Origin: a virus
Strand: one strand, 5' to 3'
DNA length: 57,799 nucleotides
IMG/VR virus record: IMGVR_UViG_3300008114_002282
Coordinates: 1-57,799 of that record
Part shown: piece by piece, positions 46,207-53,908 of the stretch
How positions within the stretch are numbered: position 1 is the stretch's first letter
How the letters are laid out: each line of letters begins with the position of its first letter
Position numbers and translations under genes: made by a program
Notes under the pieces: model-generated
Databases searched by the model: none
What the model saw: the letters and a program-made list of their open reading frames with translations, nothing else
What the model was told of the DNA's origin: nothing

Positions 46207-46863
46207 ATGGAACACAAAATAACTCTATCTTATTCTGAACAACAGGAGGTTGAGTTATTTTGCAAACTTAATAACATCACAATTGATGAGTTGATTAAGA
46301 AATCATTCAAGACCGGATATAACATTGAAAAGTACGGACTTGTGGGAAATATGGGTGGGATTCAAGAAAAATGGGTGGAAAAGGAGGTAATCCGTGAAAA
46401 ACGGGTGGAAATTCCTGTTGAAGTGATTAAAGAGGTTGAAAAAATTGTTGAAGTTATTAAAGAAGTACCTGTTGACCGAGTGGTTATCAAAGAGGTTCCT
46501 GTAGAGACCGTTGTAACAAAAATAGAATATATTAGTGACAAAACAAGTGAGAATGAACTGTTGTTAAAAATACAACAGTTAGAATCTGAAAAAAAAATAT
46601 TTTCCACTAAAATAGAAGAATTAGAGTCAGAACTAGTAGTATTTTCCACTAAGATGACAGAAATGGAAAATATTTTCCACGATAACAACAATTCACAACA
46701 ATTGCAAAATACAATTCAATCTTTAATGAAGAACCTTAGAGATAAGAATATTGAGATTGATGAGTTGAACAAAAAATTAACAGAACAACAAAAAAATAAT
46801 GAAATAAACGAGAGGGCAAAGTATTTACGTTCCTCAAATTTAGATGATACTTTATACAAATAA
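46207..46863 (+). CDS. Coiled-coil protein between gp47 and gp46 homologs
   Basis: The ATG at 46207 follows the gp47 stop by 1 nt; the upstream frame from 46156 is inside that gene. The 218-aa protein has an N-terminal 45-residue globular part (SEQQEVELFCKLNNITIDEL) similar to a ribbon-helix-type fold. A KEV(P/E) repeat region (VIKEVEKIVEVIKEVPVDR) and a long heptad coiled coil to the C terminus follow. No catalytic motif is seen. It may link or regulate the SbcCD pair; this is inferred from position. Confidence 0.76.
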   Translation: MEHKITLSYSEQQEVELFCKLNNITIDELIKKSFKTGYNIEKYGLVGNMGGIQEKWVEKEVIREKRVEIPVEVIKEVEKIVEVIKEVPVDRVVIKEVPVETVVTKIEYISDKTSENELLLKIQQLESEKKIFSTKIEELESELVVFSTKMTEMENIFHDNNNSQQLQNTIQSLMKNLRDKNIEIDELNKKLTEQQKNNEINERAKYLRSSNLDDTLYK

Positions 46864-46871
46864 TTTAAAAT

Positions 46872-47204
46872 ATGTGGTTAACAATTTGGATTTTAATGGC
46901 TTATGGAATGAGTCAAATTTTAGTTTACGGTTCAATATTTGAATCCTTAAGAGCTGGTCTTTATAAATGGGGAGCAGATGAATATGCACCATTTCAATCA
47001 TTAGGTGAATTTTTATCAGGATTACTGAAATGTATGATGTGTACATCAACATGGGTTGGATTTTTTATGAGTTTGGTGTTGTTTTCACCGACCAAGTATT
47101 GTTTTGATACAAACATAATTGCAAGTACATTTTTTGATGGTATGTTAGCATCTGGTTCAGTTTGGGCGGTCAACGCAATCATTGAATGGTTCGAAAAAAA
47201 ATAA
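46872..47204 (+). CDS. Small membrane protein with CxxC loop (DUF1360-like)
   Basis: The 110-aa protein has an N-terminal hydrophobic helix (MWLTIWILMAYGMSQIL), a KCMMCTSTWVGFFMSLVLF segment that combines a CxxC with a second membrane helix, and a third helix near the C terminus (ASGSVWAVNAI). The C..C...W pattern recalls DUF1360-type membrane proteins. The role is unknown; a membrane-directed early function such as superinfection exclusion is only a suggestion. Confidence 0.7.
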   Translation: MWLTIWILMAYGMSQILVYGSIFESLRAGLYKWGADEYAPFQSLGEFLSGLLKCMMCTSTWVGFFMSLVLFSPTKYCFDTNIIASTFFDGMLASGSVWAVNAIIEWFEKK

Positions 47205-47225
47205 CCTAATTTAAATCTAAAATAC

Positions 47226-47264
47226 GGTCCTTGTAAGCGAAAGTTTACAGGGACTTCTTTTTTT
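47226..47264 (+). terminator. Intrinsic terminator after the membrane-protein gene
   Basis: The stem 47227-47236 pairs with 47245-47254 (10 bp including one G-T), with an 8-nt loop containing GCGAAA, followed by a T-rich run at 47258-47264. Confidence 0.85.
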
Positions 47265-47299
47265 AATCATTTATTTTTCTTATACTTAAACAACATTAA

Positions 47300-47307
47300 T
47301 ATTTTTC
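47300..47307 (+). promoter_or_regulatory. Host-like -7 box (TATTTTTC) before the 68-aa gene
   Basis: The box fits TAnnTTT(G/C) and ends 4 nt before ATG 47312. It follows the terminator at 47226-47264, so a new promoter is needed here. No clear TTTG is seen at -33. Confidence 0.42.
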
Positions 47308-47311
47308 ACAG

Positions 47312-47518
47312 ATGCCAAAATCAAGAAATAGAAAAGACCACAAAAAGAAAGTGCAACAACGAAACACTCAGATTGACCAATTGGGTAAGATGTATCAAAA
47401 AATGTATAATCAGAAAATGGTTGAACATTTGAAAGCATTACATGAGGAACACATAAAAAATTCAGGAACCACAGAAAATGATGGACCTATTCAACCCACC
47501 GATAGTACCGAACTTTAA
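47312..47518 (+). CDS. Small basic helical protein (68 aa)
   Basis: The N-terminal half is very basic (PKSRNRKDHKKKVQQRN) and the middle is helical with Met/Gln; the tail is acidic. It looks like a nucleic-acid-binding peptide. It lies directly upstream of the gp46-like gene and may be co-transcribed with it. No family is recognised. Confidence 0.7.
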   Translation: MPKSRNRKDHKKKVQQRNTQIDQLGKMYQKMYNQKMVEHLKALHEEHIKNSGTTENDGPIQPTDSTEL

Positions 47519-47522
47519 ATTT

Positions 47523-49847
47523 ATGACACACAAATTAGATGTAAGTAAACTTGAAAATCCATATGTCCAAGTGGTGTGGGAGGATACTGCTGAAAATTTC
47601 ACACAAGAAAGAATCAAAAGTGTTAGAACATACTTCTCAAAGAAATATAACTCAACAAACATAAACGTATTAACCAAAGTTAAAACATCTAGTGATGTAA
47701 AACAAACTGTGGACGTTTCGTTCAATATAATGGACCGAAACTACCAGATTGAATTGATGAAAGAACTTCTTAAACAGAAGGGACAAGATAACATATTTGA
47801 TGATGTTATTAAGTTGGATACTGCGGTTGAAAATAAAATGACATCACAAGAGGTTACCGCATTTAAAAAGTGGTACATTAAGAAAATTGAGTTTTCAAAC
47901 TTCTTGTCTTATGGTGAAAATCAGGTGCTAGATTTTGACCAATGTAATGGTATCACAGTTGTTGAGTCAGACCCACCAAACTTTGGTGGAAAGACGGTCT
48001 TAACTGTCGACTTGTTACTTTTCTTATTCTTTAACACCACAACCAAGACAACCAAAGCCGAAGAAATTTTCAACAGATTTTCTGATAAGAACAAAGTATC
48101 AGTTAGGGGTGACATTATGATTGATGGTGAAGAATACATTATTGTTCGTCAAATTGAAAGAAAAAAAGCCAAATCAGGTGAATGGAATGTAAAAACTGAA
48201 TTGGACTTCTTTAAAAAACTTGCTGATGGACAATTACAAAATTTCACAGGTGAACAAAGAAGGGAGACCGAAAGTTTCATCAAGAATTCAATTGGGGATA
48301 TTGATGACTTCTTAATGACAATCTTGACCACAGCGTCAAATTTGGAAGACTTATTGGAAGCCAAACCAACCGCTCGTGGTCAGGTCTTATCAAGATTTTT
48401 GGGTCTTGAATTCTTGAAGAAAAAAGAAGAGACTGGTAAGGAACTCTACTCTGAATTTAACAAATCAATGATGTCGAATGTCTATAATACCGAGACATTA
48501 AAATCTGATATTATAGATTTAGAAGGTAAAATTGTAAGCTATGAAAATGAAAACAAAGATTTAGATGTCAAGATTTTAGATGCAGATACAAGGTTAACAA
48601 AAGGTAGGGATTACAAAGAAGGGTTGATTTCACAAAAATACAATGATATCGACCACGAATTGTTAGTTCTTAATTTGTCAACACTTGAATCCGAGATTAC
48701 AACTCTCAAAGGAAAGATTAATACAACCAAATTACAAATCAAAGAAGTTGATGTGGTTGAACCATCAAAGTACTTTAAAGAGGATGAGTATGATTTAATT
48801 AAAGAATCTTACAATGACAATTACAAACAAAAAACACTTGTTGATGTAAAGATTAACGAATTGGTCCAATTGTCCAAGACAGTGTCAGGTGGAATCAAAT
48901 GTGAACACTGTGGAATTGATTTAATGAACGCAGCTTTAACACAAGCTAAACTTTCAGAAATAGACTCCCTGAAGGAACAAAGTGAAAACCTAAATTGTGT
49001 TTTAATAGAACTTAATACAAAAGAAAAAGAATATGTACAAATTAAGAAAGAATTCGAACAATACGAGAAGAGCAAACTCATCAAAGAAAAGTATGAACTT
49101 ACTCTTGAGGCAGACGGTCTCAAGCTCGCCAATGCTGAGGGGAAACTTGAAAGATATCACCAAGTTCAAACAAAGATTGAAAAGAACAAGAGCATTGAAG
49201 AACAAATCATTAAAGCTAATCTTCGCATAGAAGAAATTGAACGTGAAAAAACATCTCACACATCTAAAATATCTTCCAACAAAACGATGATTCAGAATTG
49301 TGAACGTGATATCAAAAACAAACAAGGTATCATAACACAAATTGCATCCGAGTTCGAAAAAGAAAAGATTTATAAAACCTACTTGGAAATCTTTGGTAAG
49401 AACGGTATTTCAAAAATGATTATGAAAACCATGACACCATTGATTAACGATGAGTTACAAAGATTGTTACAAGATAGTGCGTTCTTTAAACTTGAAGTTA
49501 GAATTAATGACAAGAATGAAGTTGAATTTGTGATGGTTGACAATGGGACAGGTGTTGAAAAACTAATGGCAAGTGGTTCAGGTTTTGAAAGGACAATCGC
49601 CTCATTGGCACTAAGAGCGGTTTTAAGTAAAGTATGTTCACTACCTAAACCAAACATAGTTGTATTTGACGAGGTGTTTGGTAAGGTATCGAATGAAAAC
49701 CTTGACATGGTAGGGGAATTTTTTACTAAGATTAAGGATTACTTTGAAAAAGTGTTTGTAATTACCCACAACCCATTGGTATCAAATTGGTCGGACAACG
49801 TAGTTAAGATTAAAAAAGAAGATAATATTTCAAAGGTAATACAGTAA
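47523..49847 (+). CDS. SbcC/Rad50-like ATPase (T4 gp46-like)
   Basis: I prefer ATG 47523 (MTHKLDVSKLENP), just past the previous stop; ATG 47478 would overlap that gene by 41 bp. The protein is about 774 aa. After an N-terminal extension of about 115 residues comes the ATPase start IEFSNFLSYGENQVLDF and a Walker A of unusual form (PPNFGGKTVLTVD). Two long coiled-coil arms flank a zinc hook CEHC (IKCEHCGID). The C-terminal half has the signature MASGSGFERTIASLALR and Walker B NIVVFDEVFGKV. It pairs with the gp47-like nuclease. The N-terminal extension is not usual for the family and is unexplained. Confidence 0.9.
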   Translation: MTHKLDVSKLENPYVQVVWEDTAENFTQERIKSVRTYFSKKYNSTNINVLTKVKTSSDVKQTVDVSFNIMDRNYQIELMKELLKQKGQDNIFDDVIKLDTAVENKMTSQEVTAFKKWYIKKIEFSNFLSYGENQVLDFDQCNGITVVESDPPNFGGKTVLTVDLLLFLFFNTTTKTTKAEEIFNRFSDKNKVSVRGDIMIDGEEYIIVRQIERKKAKSGEWNVKTELDFFKKLADGQLQNFTGEQRRETESFIKNSIGDIDDFLMTILTTASNLEDLLEAKPTARGQVLSRFLGLEFLKKKEETGKELYSEFNKSMMSNVYNTETLKSDIIDLEGKIVSYENENKDLDVKILDADTRLTKGRDYKEGLISQKYNDIDHELLVLNLSTLESEITTLKGKINTTKLQIKEVDVVEPSKYFKEDEYDLIKESYNDNYKQKTLVDVKINELVQLSKTVSGGIKCEHCGIDLMNAALTQAKLSEIDSLKEQSENLNCVLIELNTKEKEYVQIKKEFEQYEKSKLIKEKYELTLEADGLKLANAEGKLERYHQVQTKIEKNKSIEEQIIKANLRIEEIEREKTSHTSKISSNKTMIQNCERDIKNKQGIITQIASEFEKEKIYKTYLEIFGKNGISKMIMKTMTPLINDELQRLLQDSAFFKLEVRINDKNEVEFVMVDNGTGVEKLMASGSGFERTIASLALRAVLSKVCSLPKPNIVVFDEVFGKVSNENLDMVGEFFTKIKDYFEKVFVITHNPLVSNWSDNVVKIKKEDNISKVIQ

Positions 49848-49851
49848 TTAG

Positions 49852-49883
49852 TTTGGTTAATTGCGTATTTAGTAGTATCTTTG
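49852..49883 (+). promoter_or_regulatory. Strong Bacteroidetes-type promoter (TTTG-N20-TATCTTTG)
   Basis: TTTG at 49852-49855 and a perfect TATCTTTG at 49876-49883, spaced 20 nt. The predicted start falls at about 49889-49891, on or next to the ATG of the 43-aa gene, so the mRNA would be leaderless. Confidence 0.75.
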
Positions 49884-49890
49884 TATTGTT

Positions 49891-50022
49891 ATGGAAAAGA
49901 AAGATTGGAAACAGGGTTTATCAGACGGACACATCGCACAAATTGTTCGTAGAAAAAATGTTGTGAGGGTTGTAAAATCCAAAAAAGTATATTCAAGAAA
50001 ACAAAAAACCTCCTATGATTAA
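49891..50022 (+). CDS. Tiny basic early protein (43 aa) with private promoter and terminator
   Basis: ATG 49891 opens a 43-codon frame to TAA 50020-50022 (start MEKKDWKQGLSDGHIAQIVRRK). The product is basic, with RRK and KSKK clusters, and small enough to be a host-takeover peptide that binds DNA, RNA or polymerase. A perfect host-type promoter lies just upstream, and the stop codon lies in the loop-proximal part of an intrinsic terminator, so the gene is its own transcription unit. No family is recognised. Confidence 0.72.
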   Translation: MEKKDWKQGLSDGHIAQIVRRKNVVRVVKSKKVYSRKQKTSYD

Positions 50023-50036
50023 TAGGAGGTCTTTTT
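50008..50036 (+). terminator. Intrinsic terminator of the 43-aa gene
   Basis: The perfect 9-bp stem 50008-50016 (ACCTCCTAT) with 50022-50030 has a GATTA loop and is followed by CTTTTT. The stop codon of the 43-aa gene lies at the start of the 3' arm. Confidence 0.92.
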
Positions 50037-50073
50037 ATTTCTTGGTAATCGGAGGATTTAGTCCTCAATAATT

Positions 50074-50358
50074 TTAATCAATTTTATTCATCATAAAATC
50101 AAATACTTGGTCTATATTTGTTTTCGCTTCGGAAATGTGGTCATCAGCCCAATCATGTCCGTCTTGTATAATAGAGTCAACCATTTGTGGGTCTAATTCT
50201 AATAACAATCCTAATTGTCTATGCATCTGTTCAATGTTACCAAAAAACATATAGTTAGAAACATTCATATCGTTTCCTTCCTTAATATTTTTTTTGGTTT
50301 TATTAAGTTTTTTAGCTATATTTGCTAATTGATTTTCAGTAATAATAATCTGTTTCAT
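50074..50358 (-). CDS. Small helical protein (94 aa), possible capsid-targeted protein
   Basis: I choose the ATG at 50356-50358 (MKQIIITENQLANIAKKL) because a TATTTATA box on the minus strand ends 4 nt before it; the longer frame from 50442 would run through that box and into the divergent gene. The N terminus contains two (L/I)-x-E sites (ITE at 6-8, IKE at 25-27), like other likely packaged proteins here. The rest is acidic and helical with many Met. The function is unknown. Confidence 0.7.
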   Translation of the reverse strand: MKQIIITENQLANIAKKLNKTKKNIKEGNDMNVSNYMFFGNIEQMHRQLGLLLELDPQMVDSIIQDGHDWADDHISEAKTNIDQVFDFMMNKID

Positions 50359-50362
50359 AAAA

Positions 50363-50370
50363 TATAAATA
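50363..50370 (-). promoter_or_regulatory. TATTTATA box in a 13-bp divergent promoter
   Basis: It reads TATTTATA towards the minus-strand 94-aa gene (4-nt gap to ATG) and TATAAATA, the T4 late-promoter word, towards the plus-strand gene at 50372 (1-nt gap). Only 13 nt separate the two start codons. Confidence 0.5.
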
Positions 50371-50371
50371 T

Positions 50372-50929
50372 ATGTCAAATAAAAAAAGAGAAGTTGTAGG
50401 TACAAAGTATTTCCTGTTGTTGTTCGGTGATTTTAAAAACAATAACTTTCTATTAGAACAAATTTTAGGACAATTTGAACCTGTTTTATGTTCAAATTTT
50501 ATGAAGTTTCATTTTACAGATGAATATGTGATTTCACATTTCGAAACAGAAGAGACACCAAAGGATATCAAAGAGTTCTGTAAAATTGTGTTAGAAGATA
50601 TAATTGACAATTATATTTTATTACCACACAATAAAAATATATTAGTATCGTTACCTAAAGACATTGAAGATGACTTAATGGATTTAGATAATGAAAACAC
50701 GCTAAAAACTGACAAATTGTCCGAAAATACTGACATAAAACACATATCTGAAGTCATGGAACATGTTTTGACCAACTTGTTTGGTTCCAAAAATGAACCT
50801 GATGATATATATGAACAGGCAAACGTGCCAACATTAGACGAACTATTAGACAAAATAAAAACAGTCGGAATCGACAAACTAACAAACCAAGAAAAAGAAC
50901 TACTTTATGACTACTCCAGAGCTATCTAA
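50372..50929 (+). CDS. Hypothetical acidic protein upstream of sigma (185 aa)
   Basis: The 185-aa protein begins SNKKREVVGTKYFLLLFGDF and has an acidic middle region. The C-terminal hairpin (PTLDELLDKIKTVGIDKLTNQEKELL) resembles the short helical motif found at the ends of many Bacteroidetes proteins. Its 3' end overlaps the sigma gene by 23 bp, so expression of the two is coupled. An adaptor or anti-sigma role is possible from position only. Confidence 0.75.
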   Translation: MSNKKREVVGTKYFLLLFGDFKNNNFLLEQILGQFEPVLCSNFMKFHFTDEYVISHFETEETPKDIKEFCKIVLEDIIDNYILLPHNKNILVSLPKDIEDDLMDLDNENTLKTDKLSENTDIKHISEVMEHVLTNLFGSKNEPDDIYEQANVPTLDELLDKIKTVGIDKLTNQEKELLYDYSRAI

Positions 50930-51734
50930 AAACCACCAAACAACTAAGAACACAGGTTCTATTAACCAAGAAGAAATTTCATCATACCTTAAGGACATTC
51001 GTAAACTAAAAGTAATGACACCTGACCGTGAACGTCAACTGTCAGATTTGATTTTAGATATAAATTGTACTGAGCGTCAAAAACAACAGATTCACAAAGA
51101 ATTACTCGAAGGTAATTTACGTTTTGTAATTACAGTTGCTAAACAATACCAAAATCAAGGATTAGACCTTTCAGATTTGATTGCTGAAGGGAACTTAGGA
51201 TTAATAAAAGCCATTCAAAACTTCGATTGGACTAAAAAATTACGTTTTATTTCATACGCTGTTTGGTGGGTTAAACAATCAATCTTACAATCCCTTAATG
51301 AAAACGCACGAACAATTCGTCTTCCTGTAAATGTGGTTCAAGAGCTACACAGGGCAAAGAAAGAAGTCGATAAAGGTATTTCGGAACTCGACAGTAGATT
51401 AGCCACACTCCCAACTACAATTAATTTGCAACAAACAATTAATGAAGATGGTGATACACTTTTGGATATGATTATTAACCAAAACGCTTCAATGCCTGAC
51501 GAAGGGTTGAATACTGAGGAAATGTTAAAAGAAAAACTACTTTCCATTTTGAGCATCTTGGATGAACGTGAAAGAATTATTGTTGAGGACTATTTTGGAC
51601 TAACTGGAACTCCAAGAACACTTGAAGACATCGGTAATGATTTTAAATTGACTAAGGAAAGAGTTCGTCAAATTAAAGAAAAAGCGTTACGTAAATTACG
51701 TAATGAGTGTTCAACATTATTTGACTATTTATAA
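50907..51734 (+). CDS. Sigma-70 family RNA polymerase sigma factor (RpoD-like, reduced region 3)
   Basis: The 275-aa protein has region 1.2 (SSYLKDIRKLKVMTPDRE, about 25-42), region 2 (LLEGNLRFVITVAKQYQNQG and DLIAEGNLGLIKAI; -10 contact helix RFISYAVWWVKQSI at 113-126), a short region 3, and region 4 with the -35 helix-turn-helix TLEDIGNDFKLTKERVRQIKEKALRKLR at 228-255. It is close to Bacteroidetes RpoD in both sequence and length. About 20-25 residues are missing where RpoD has the body of region 3.1, so contacts upstream of the -10 box should differ. It lies near gp46/gp47 homologs, as gene 55 does in T4, and may read the TATTTATA boxes. Confidence 0.93.
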   Translation: MTTPELSKNHQTTKNTGSINQEEISSYLKDIRKLKVMTPDRERQLSDLILDINCTERQKQQIHKELLEGNLRFVITVAKQYQNQGLDLSDLIAEGNLGLIKAIQNFDWTKKLRFISYAVWWVKQSILQSLNENARTIRLPVNVVQELHRAKKEVDKGISELDSRLATLPTTINLQQTINEDGDTLLDMIINQNASMPDEGLNTEEMLKEKLLSILSILDERERIIVEDYFGLTGTPRTLEDIGNDFKLTKERVRQIKEKALRKLRNECSTLFDYL

Positions 51735-51742
51735 AAATTTGG

Positions 51743-51750
51743 TATTTATT
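51743..51750 (+). promoter_or_regulatory. TATTTATT late-type promoter box before the lysis-type cassette
   Basis: TATTTATT ends 14 nt before ATG 51765, immediately after the sigma gene. The longer gap leaves an A-rich leader (about 10-12 nt), unlike the other boxes. Confidence 0.45.
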
Positions 51751-51764
51751 AATAAAAAAACATT

Positions 51765-52025
51765 ATGAAAAAGATTAAAGAAAATTTAGAGTGGATTCTT
51801 TTGGTCGTTTTAGTACTGGTATTATTCCGTACTTGTGGAACAGGTTCTGAAGTTTCAAGATTAAAAAAACAAGTTGATTCTATTAACTCAAAAATTGTTA
51901 CAGAACAAAAGATGAAAGAAATTATCAAGACAACACCTAATTGGAAAACTCTTGAAATTGAAGAACTTAGTGACAAGGAACACGTTCCGATTAATCACTA
52001 TAAAAACGAAGAAGATAAAAAATAA
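51765..52025 (+). CDS. Small single-TM protein with periplasmic coiled coil (86 aa)
   Basis: One N-terminal membrane helix (WILLVVLVLVLFRTCG, about 10-25) is followed by a heptad stretch and a charged tail. The topology resembles an inner-membrane spanin or holin regulator. It overlaps the next gene by 1 bp and lies two genes before the amidase, so a lysis role is plausible but not shown. Confidence 0.75.
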   Translation: MKKIKENLEWILLVVLVLVLFRTCGTGSEVSRLKKQVDSINSKIVTEQKMKEIIKTTPNWKTLEIEELSDKEHVPINHYKNEEDKK

Positions 52026-52837
52026 TGAAGAACTTGAAGAATTGGGTTAGAGAAAATCTAAAAGGAATTATTGCTACGTCATTTACAATTCCTATTTTAT
52101 TAGTTGCCTTTGTTTCCATTAGTCACGTAACAACTTTTTATGGTTTAACTAACCCTTTTTCTTGGGCAATTTATTTGTCCGTAGCAATTGAAATTGCCGC
52201 TCTTGGAGCACTTGCTGGTATTTCAGCGAACATGGGTAGATTTGTCTATGTTCCATTTTTGATTGTAACTTTTATTCAGTTTGTTGGTAACGTATTTTTT
52301 GCTTATTCATTTATTAATCAGACAAGTGATTTATTTAAACAATGGGTCGAATTATCGGGTCCGTTACTCGAAACATTTGGAGTTGACATTACAGACATGT
52401 TAGCACAAAAAAGATGGTTAGCTTTAATTTCAGGTGGAATGTTACCATTAATATCCTTAACATTTGCACACATGTTGGTTAAGTATTCTGAACAAACAAA
52501 AATTGAAACTATACCAATGGTCGAAGTTACCGATGAAATTATTGATGAGATATCTAAAGAAGCTGGTAAAAAAGAAAAAGAAATTGTTGAAAAATATCAA
52601 CCATACATACCAACTCAAGATGATTTGAATAAATTACAAGAGTTATTCGAAAAAAAATACAATCAAAAGACTGAAATTAATGAACCAGTAACTGATACTG
52701 TAAATGATACTGTAAATGATACTGTAAATGAAGTTATACCTCCTACACCTACACCATCAGAACAATTATACTTTGTAGATGACGAACCTGTTATTGAACC
52801 ACAAATAAACAGATTAGTTTATACGAAGAATGACTGA
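52025..52837 (+). CDS. Multi-pass membrane protein in the lysis-type cassette (270 aa)
   Basis: Four hydrophobic segments lie in the first 160 residues (IIATSFTIPILLVAFVSI; FSWAIYLSVAIEIAALGALAG; FVYVPFLIVTFIQFVGNVFFAY; LALISGGMLPLISLTFAHML). A charged cytoplasmic-type tail with a VNDT repeat and a PPTPTPS stretch follows. It overlaps the amidase gene by 8 bp. Position before an endolysin suggests a holin or membrane regulator, but 270 aa is long for a holin. Confidence 0.75.
   Translation: MKNLKNWVRENLKGIIATSFTIPILLVAFVSISHVTTFYGLTNPFSWAIYLSVAIEIAALGALAGISANMGRFVYVPFLIVTFIQFVGNVFFAYSFINQTSDLFKQWVELSGPLLETFGVDITDMLAQKRWLALISGGMLPLISLTFAHMLVKYSEQTKIETIPMVEVTDEIIDEISKEAGKKEKEIVEKYQPYIPTQDDLNKLQELFEKKYNQKTEINEPVTDTVNDTVNDTVNEVIPPTPTPSEQLYFVDDEPVIEPQINRLVYTKND
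52694..52729 (+). repeat. Three 12-bp tandem repeats
   Basis: The unit gatactgtaaat occurs three times without interruption, encoding DTVN repeats in the tail of the membrane protein. Copy-number change would keep the frame. Confidence 0.9.
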
Positions 52838-53390
52838 ATCAAAAAAGAAAAAATTAATAATTTTAAGCCACACATCAAGGGTGGGAAAAGATTATTTAAC
52901 GTCACTAGATTTTAGAAATAATGGGAAGTATGACCGACTTCCCAATTATGTTATATTAAAGGATGGTTCAGTTGTTGAGACATTATCACCTGAAAAATCC
53001 TCAGAGTTTTTAGAAGATAAAAAACTTGGTGATAAATCAATTGTTATTTGTTTAGAAAACTTAGGTTGGGTAAATAAAAATTTACTATCAACAACTTATT
53101 CAAATTGGTTGGGAAACAAAGTTACAGATGTTCATGAAAGAAAATGGAGAAACAAATATTTTTGGGACAAATACAGTGAAGAACAATTACAAAGTTTGGT
53201 TAAATTGTGTACTACATTATGTGAAGAATTCAAAATACCAAAAAAATTTATAGGTCATAATACCAAATTAAACGGGGTTGAAAAATTCAACGGAATAATT
53301 AATAGAAGTAATTTGTCAGAAGATTACACAGATTTGTCGCCAGCTTTCAACTTCGTATATTTATTAGAAAACTTTAATGATGAACAATAA
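52830..53390 (+). CDS. N-acetylmuramoyl-L-alanine amidase (Amidase_2-type endolysin)
   Basis: The 186-aa protein has an amidase-2/PGRP fold: a first zinc His in ILSHTSR, YVILKDGSVVETLSP as the substrate strand, SIVICLENLGW, a long helix YSEEQLQSLVKLCTTLCEEF, and a second zinc His in FIGHNTKLNG, ending with DLSPAF where the family has the last ligand region. The third ligand is not an obvious Cys or His, so the site may be divergent. There is no signal peptide, so holin-dependent release is expected. It cuts the stem peptide from muramic acid at lysis. Confidence 0.8.
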   Translation: MTESKKKKLIILSHTSRVGKDYLTSLDFRNNGKYDRLPNYVILKDGSVVETLSPEKSSEFLEDKKLGDKSIVICLENLGWVNKNLLSTTYSNWLGNKVTDVHERKWRNKYFWDKYSEEQLQSLVKLCTTLCEEFKIPKKFIGHNTKLNGVEKFNGIINRSNLSEDYTDLSPAFNFVYLLENFNDEQ

Positions 53391-53907
53391 TCAATACGAC
53401 GAAATTAAAGACCTTTTGAAAAGGTCAAGATTACTAACAGAACAACCAATAGGTGCACCAAATATCGGTGCTGATATTGAAGAAAAAATTGACCAAGATG
53501 AACAAAAAACACCAAAAGACCAATACAAAAAGTATAGAGTTTCAGGTGGTATCTTAGTTATTCATGGTACAAACGCTACTGAAACATCAATCACTACTGA
53601 TGATAAAACAACATTCCAAGAGACAATGGACGAATTTGTTTCTGAAGTATCTGATTTGACAGATTTTGGTCCTTTAAACTTGTATAAAAATTCTGTAGAA
53701 TGGAGTGGTAAAATTATTGACCACGATATTGAATTTTTTATGACAATTGGTGAACAAAATGGTGTATATATTAATGGTAACCAATTAAAACTCGACGAGA
53801 AGTTTATGGATACTATTAGTAAACTAACAGGATATTATGAGAAGTTCAAATCTAAATGGGCTAAGGTAATTGCCGGAAGAAAGAAAACATCAGTAAAGGA
53901 AAATTAA
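53380..53907 (+). CDS. Virion-type protein with possible capsid-targeting N terminus (175 aa)
   Basis: Two consecutive ATGs occur at 53377 and 53380; I take the second, though either would do. The N-terminal helix ends in LLTE|QP (residues 18-23), an (L/I)-x-E prohead-protease motif. A basic linker (KTPKDQYKKYRVSGG) and a beta-rich domain follow. It overlaps the amidase gene by 11-14 bp. Internal head protein or capsid decoration is inferred from the N terminus. Confidence 0.72.
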   Translation: MNNNQYDEIKDLLKRSRLLTEQPIGAPNIGADIEEKIDQDEQKTPKDQYKKYRVSGGILVIHGTNATETSITTDDKTTFQETMDEFVSEVSDLTDFGPLNLYKNSVEWSGKIIDHDIEFFMTIGEQNGVYINGNQLKLDEKFMDTISKLTGYYEKFKSKWAKVIAGRKKTSVKEN

Positions 53908-53908
53908 T

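Noticed and set aside
47478-47522. Upstream ATG for the gp46-like gene
   Set aside because: It overlaps the previous gene by 41 bp; an ATG just after that gene's stop is simpler, though it cannot be excluded.
50359-50442. Longer minus-strand start for the 94-aa gene
   Set aside because: It would run through the promoter box and overlap the divergent gene; the shorter start has the 4-nt spacing seen elsewhere.
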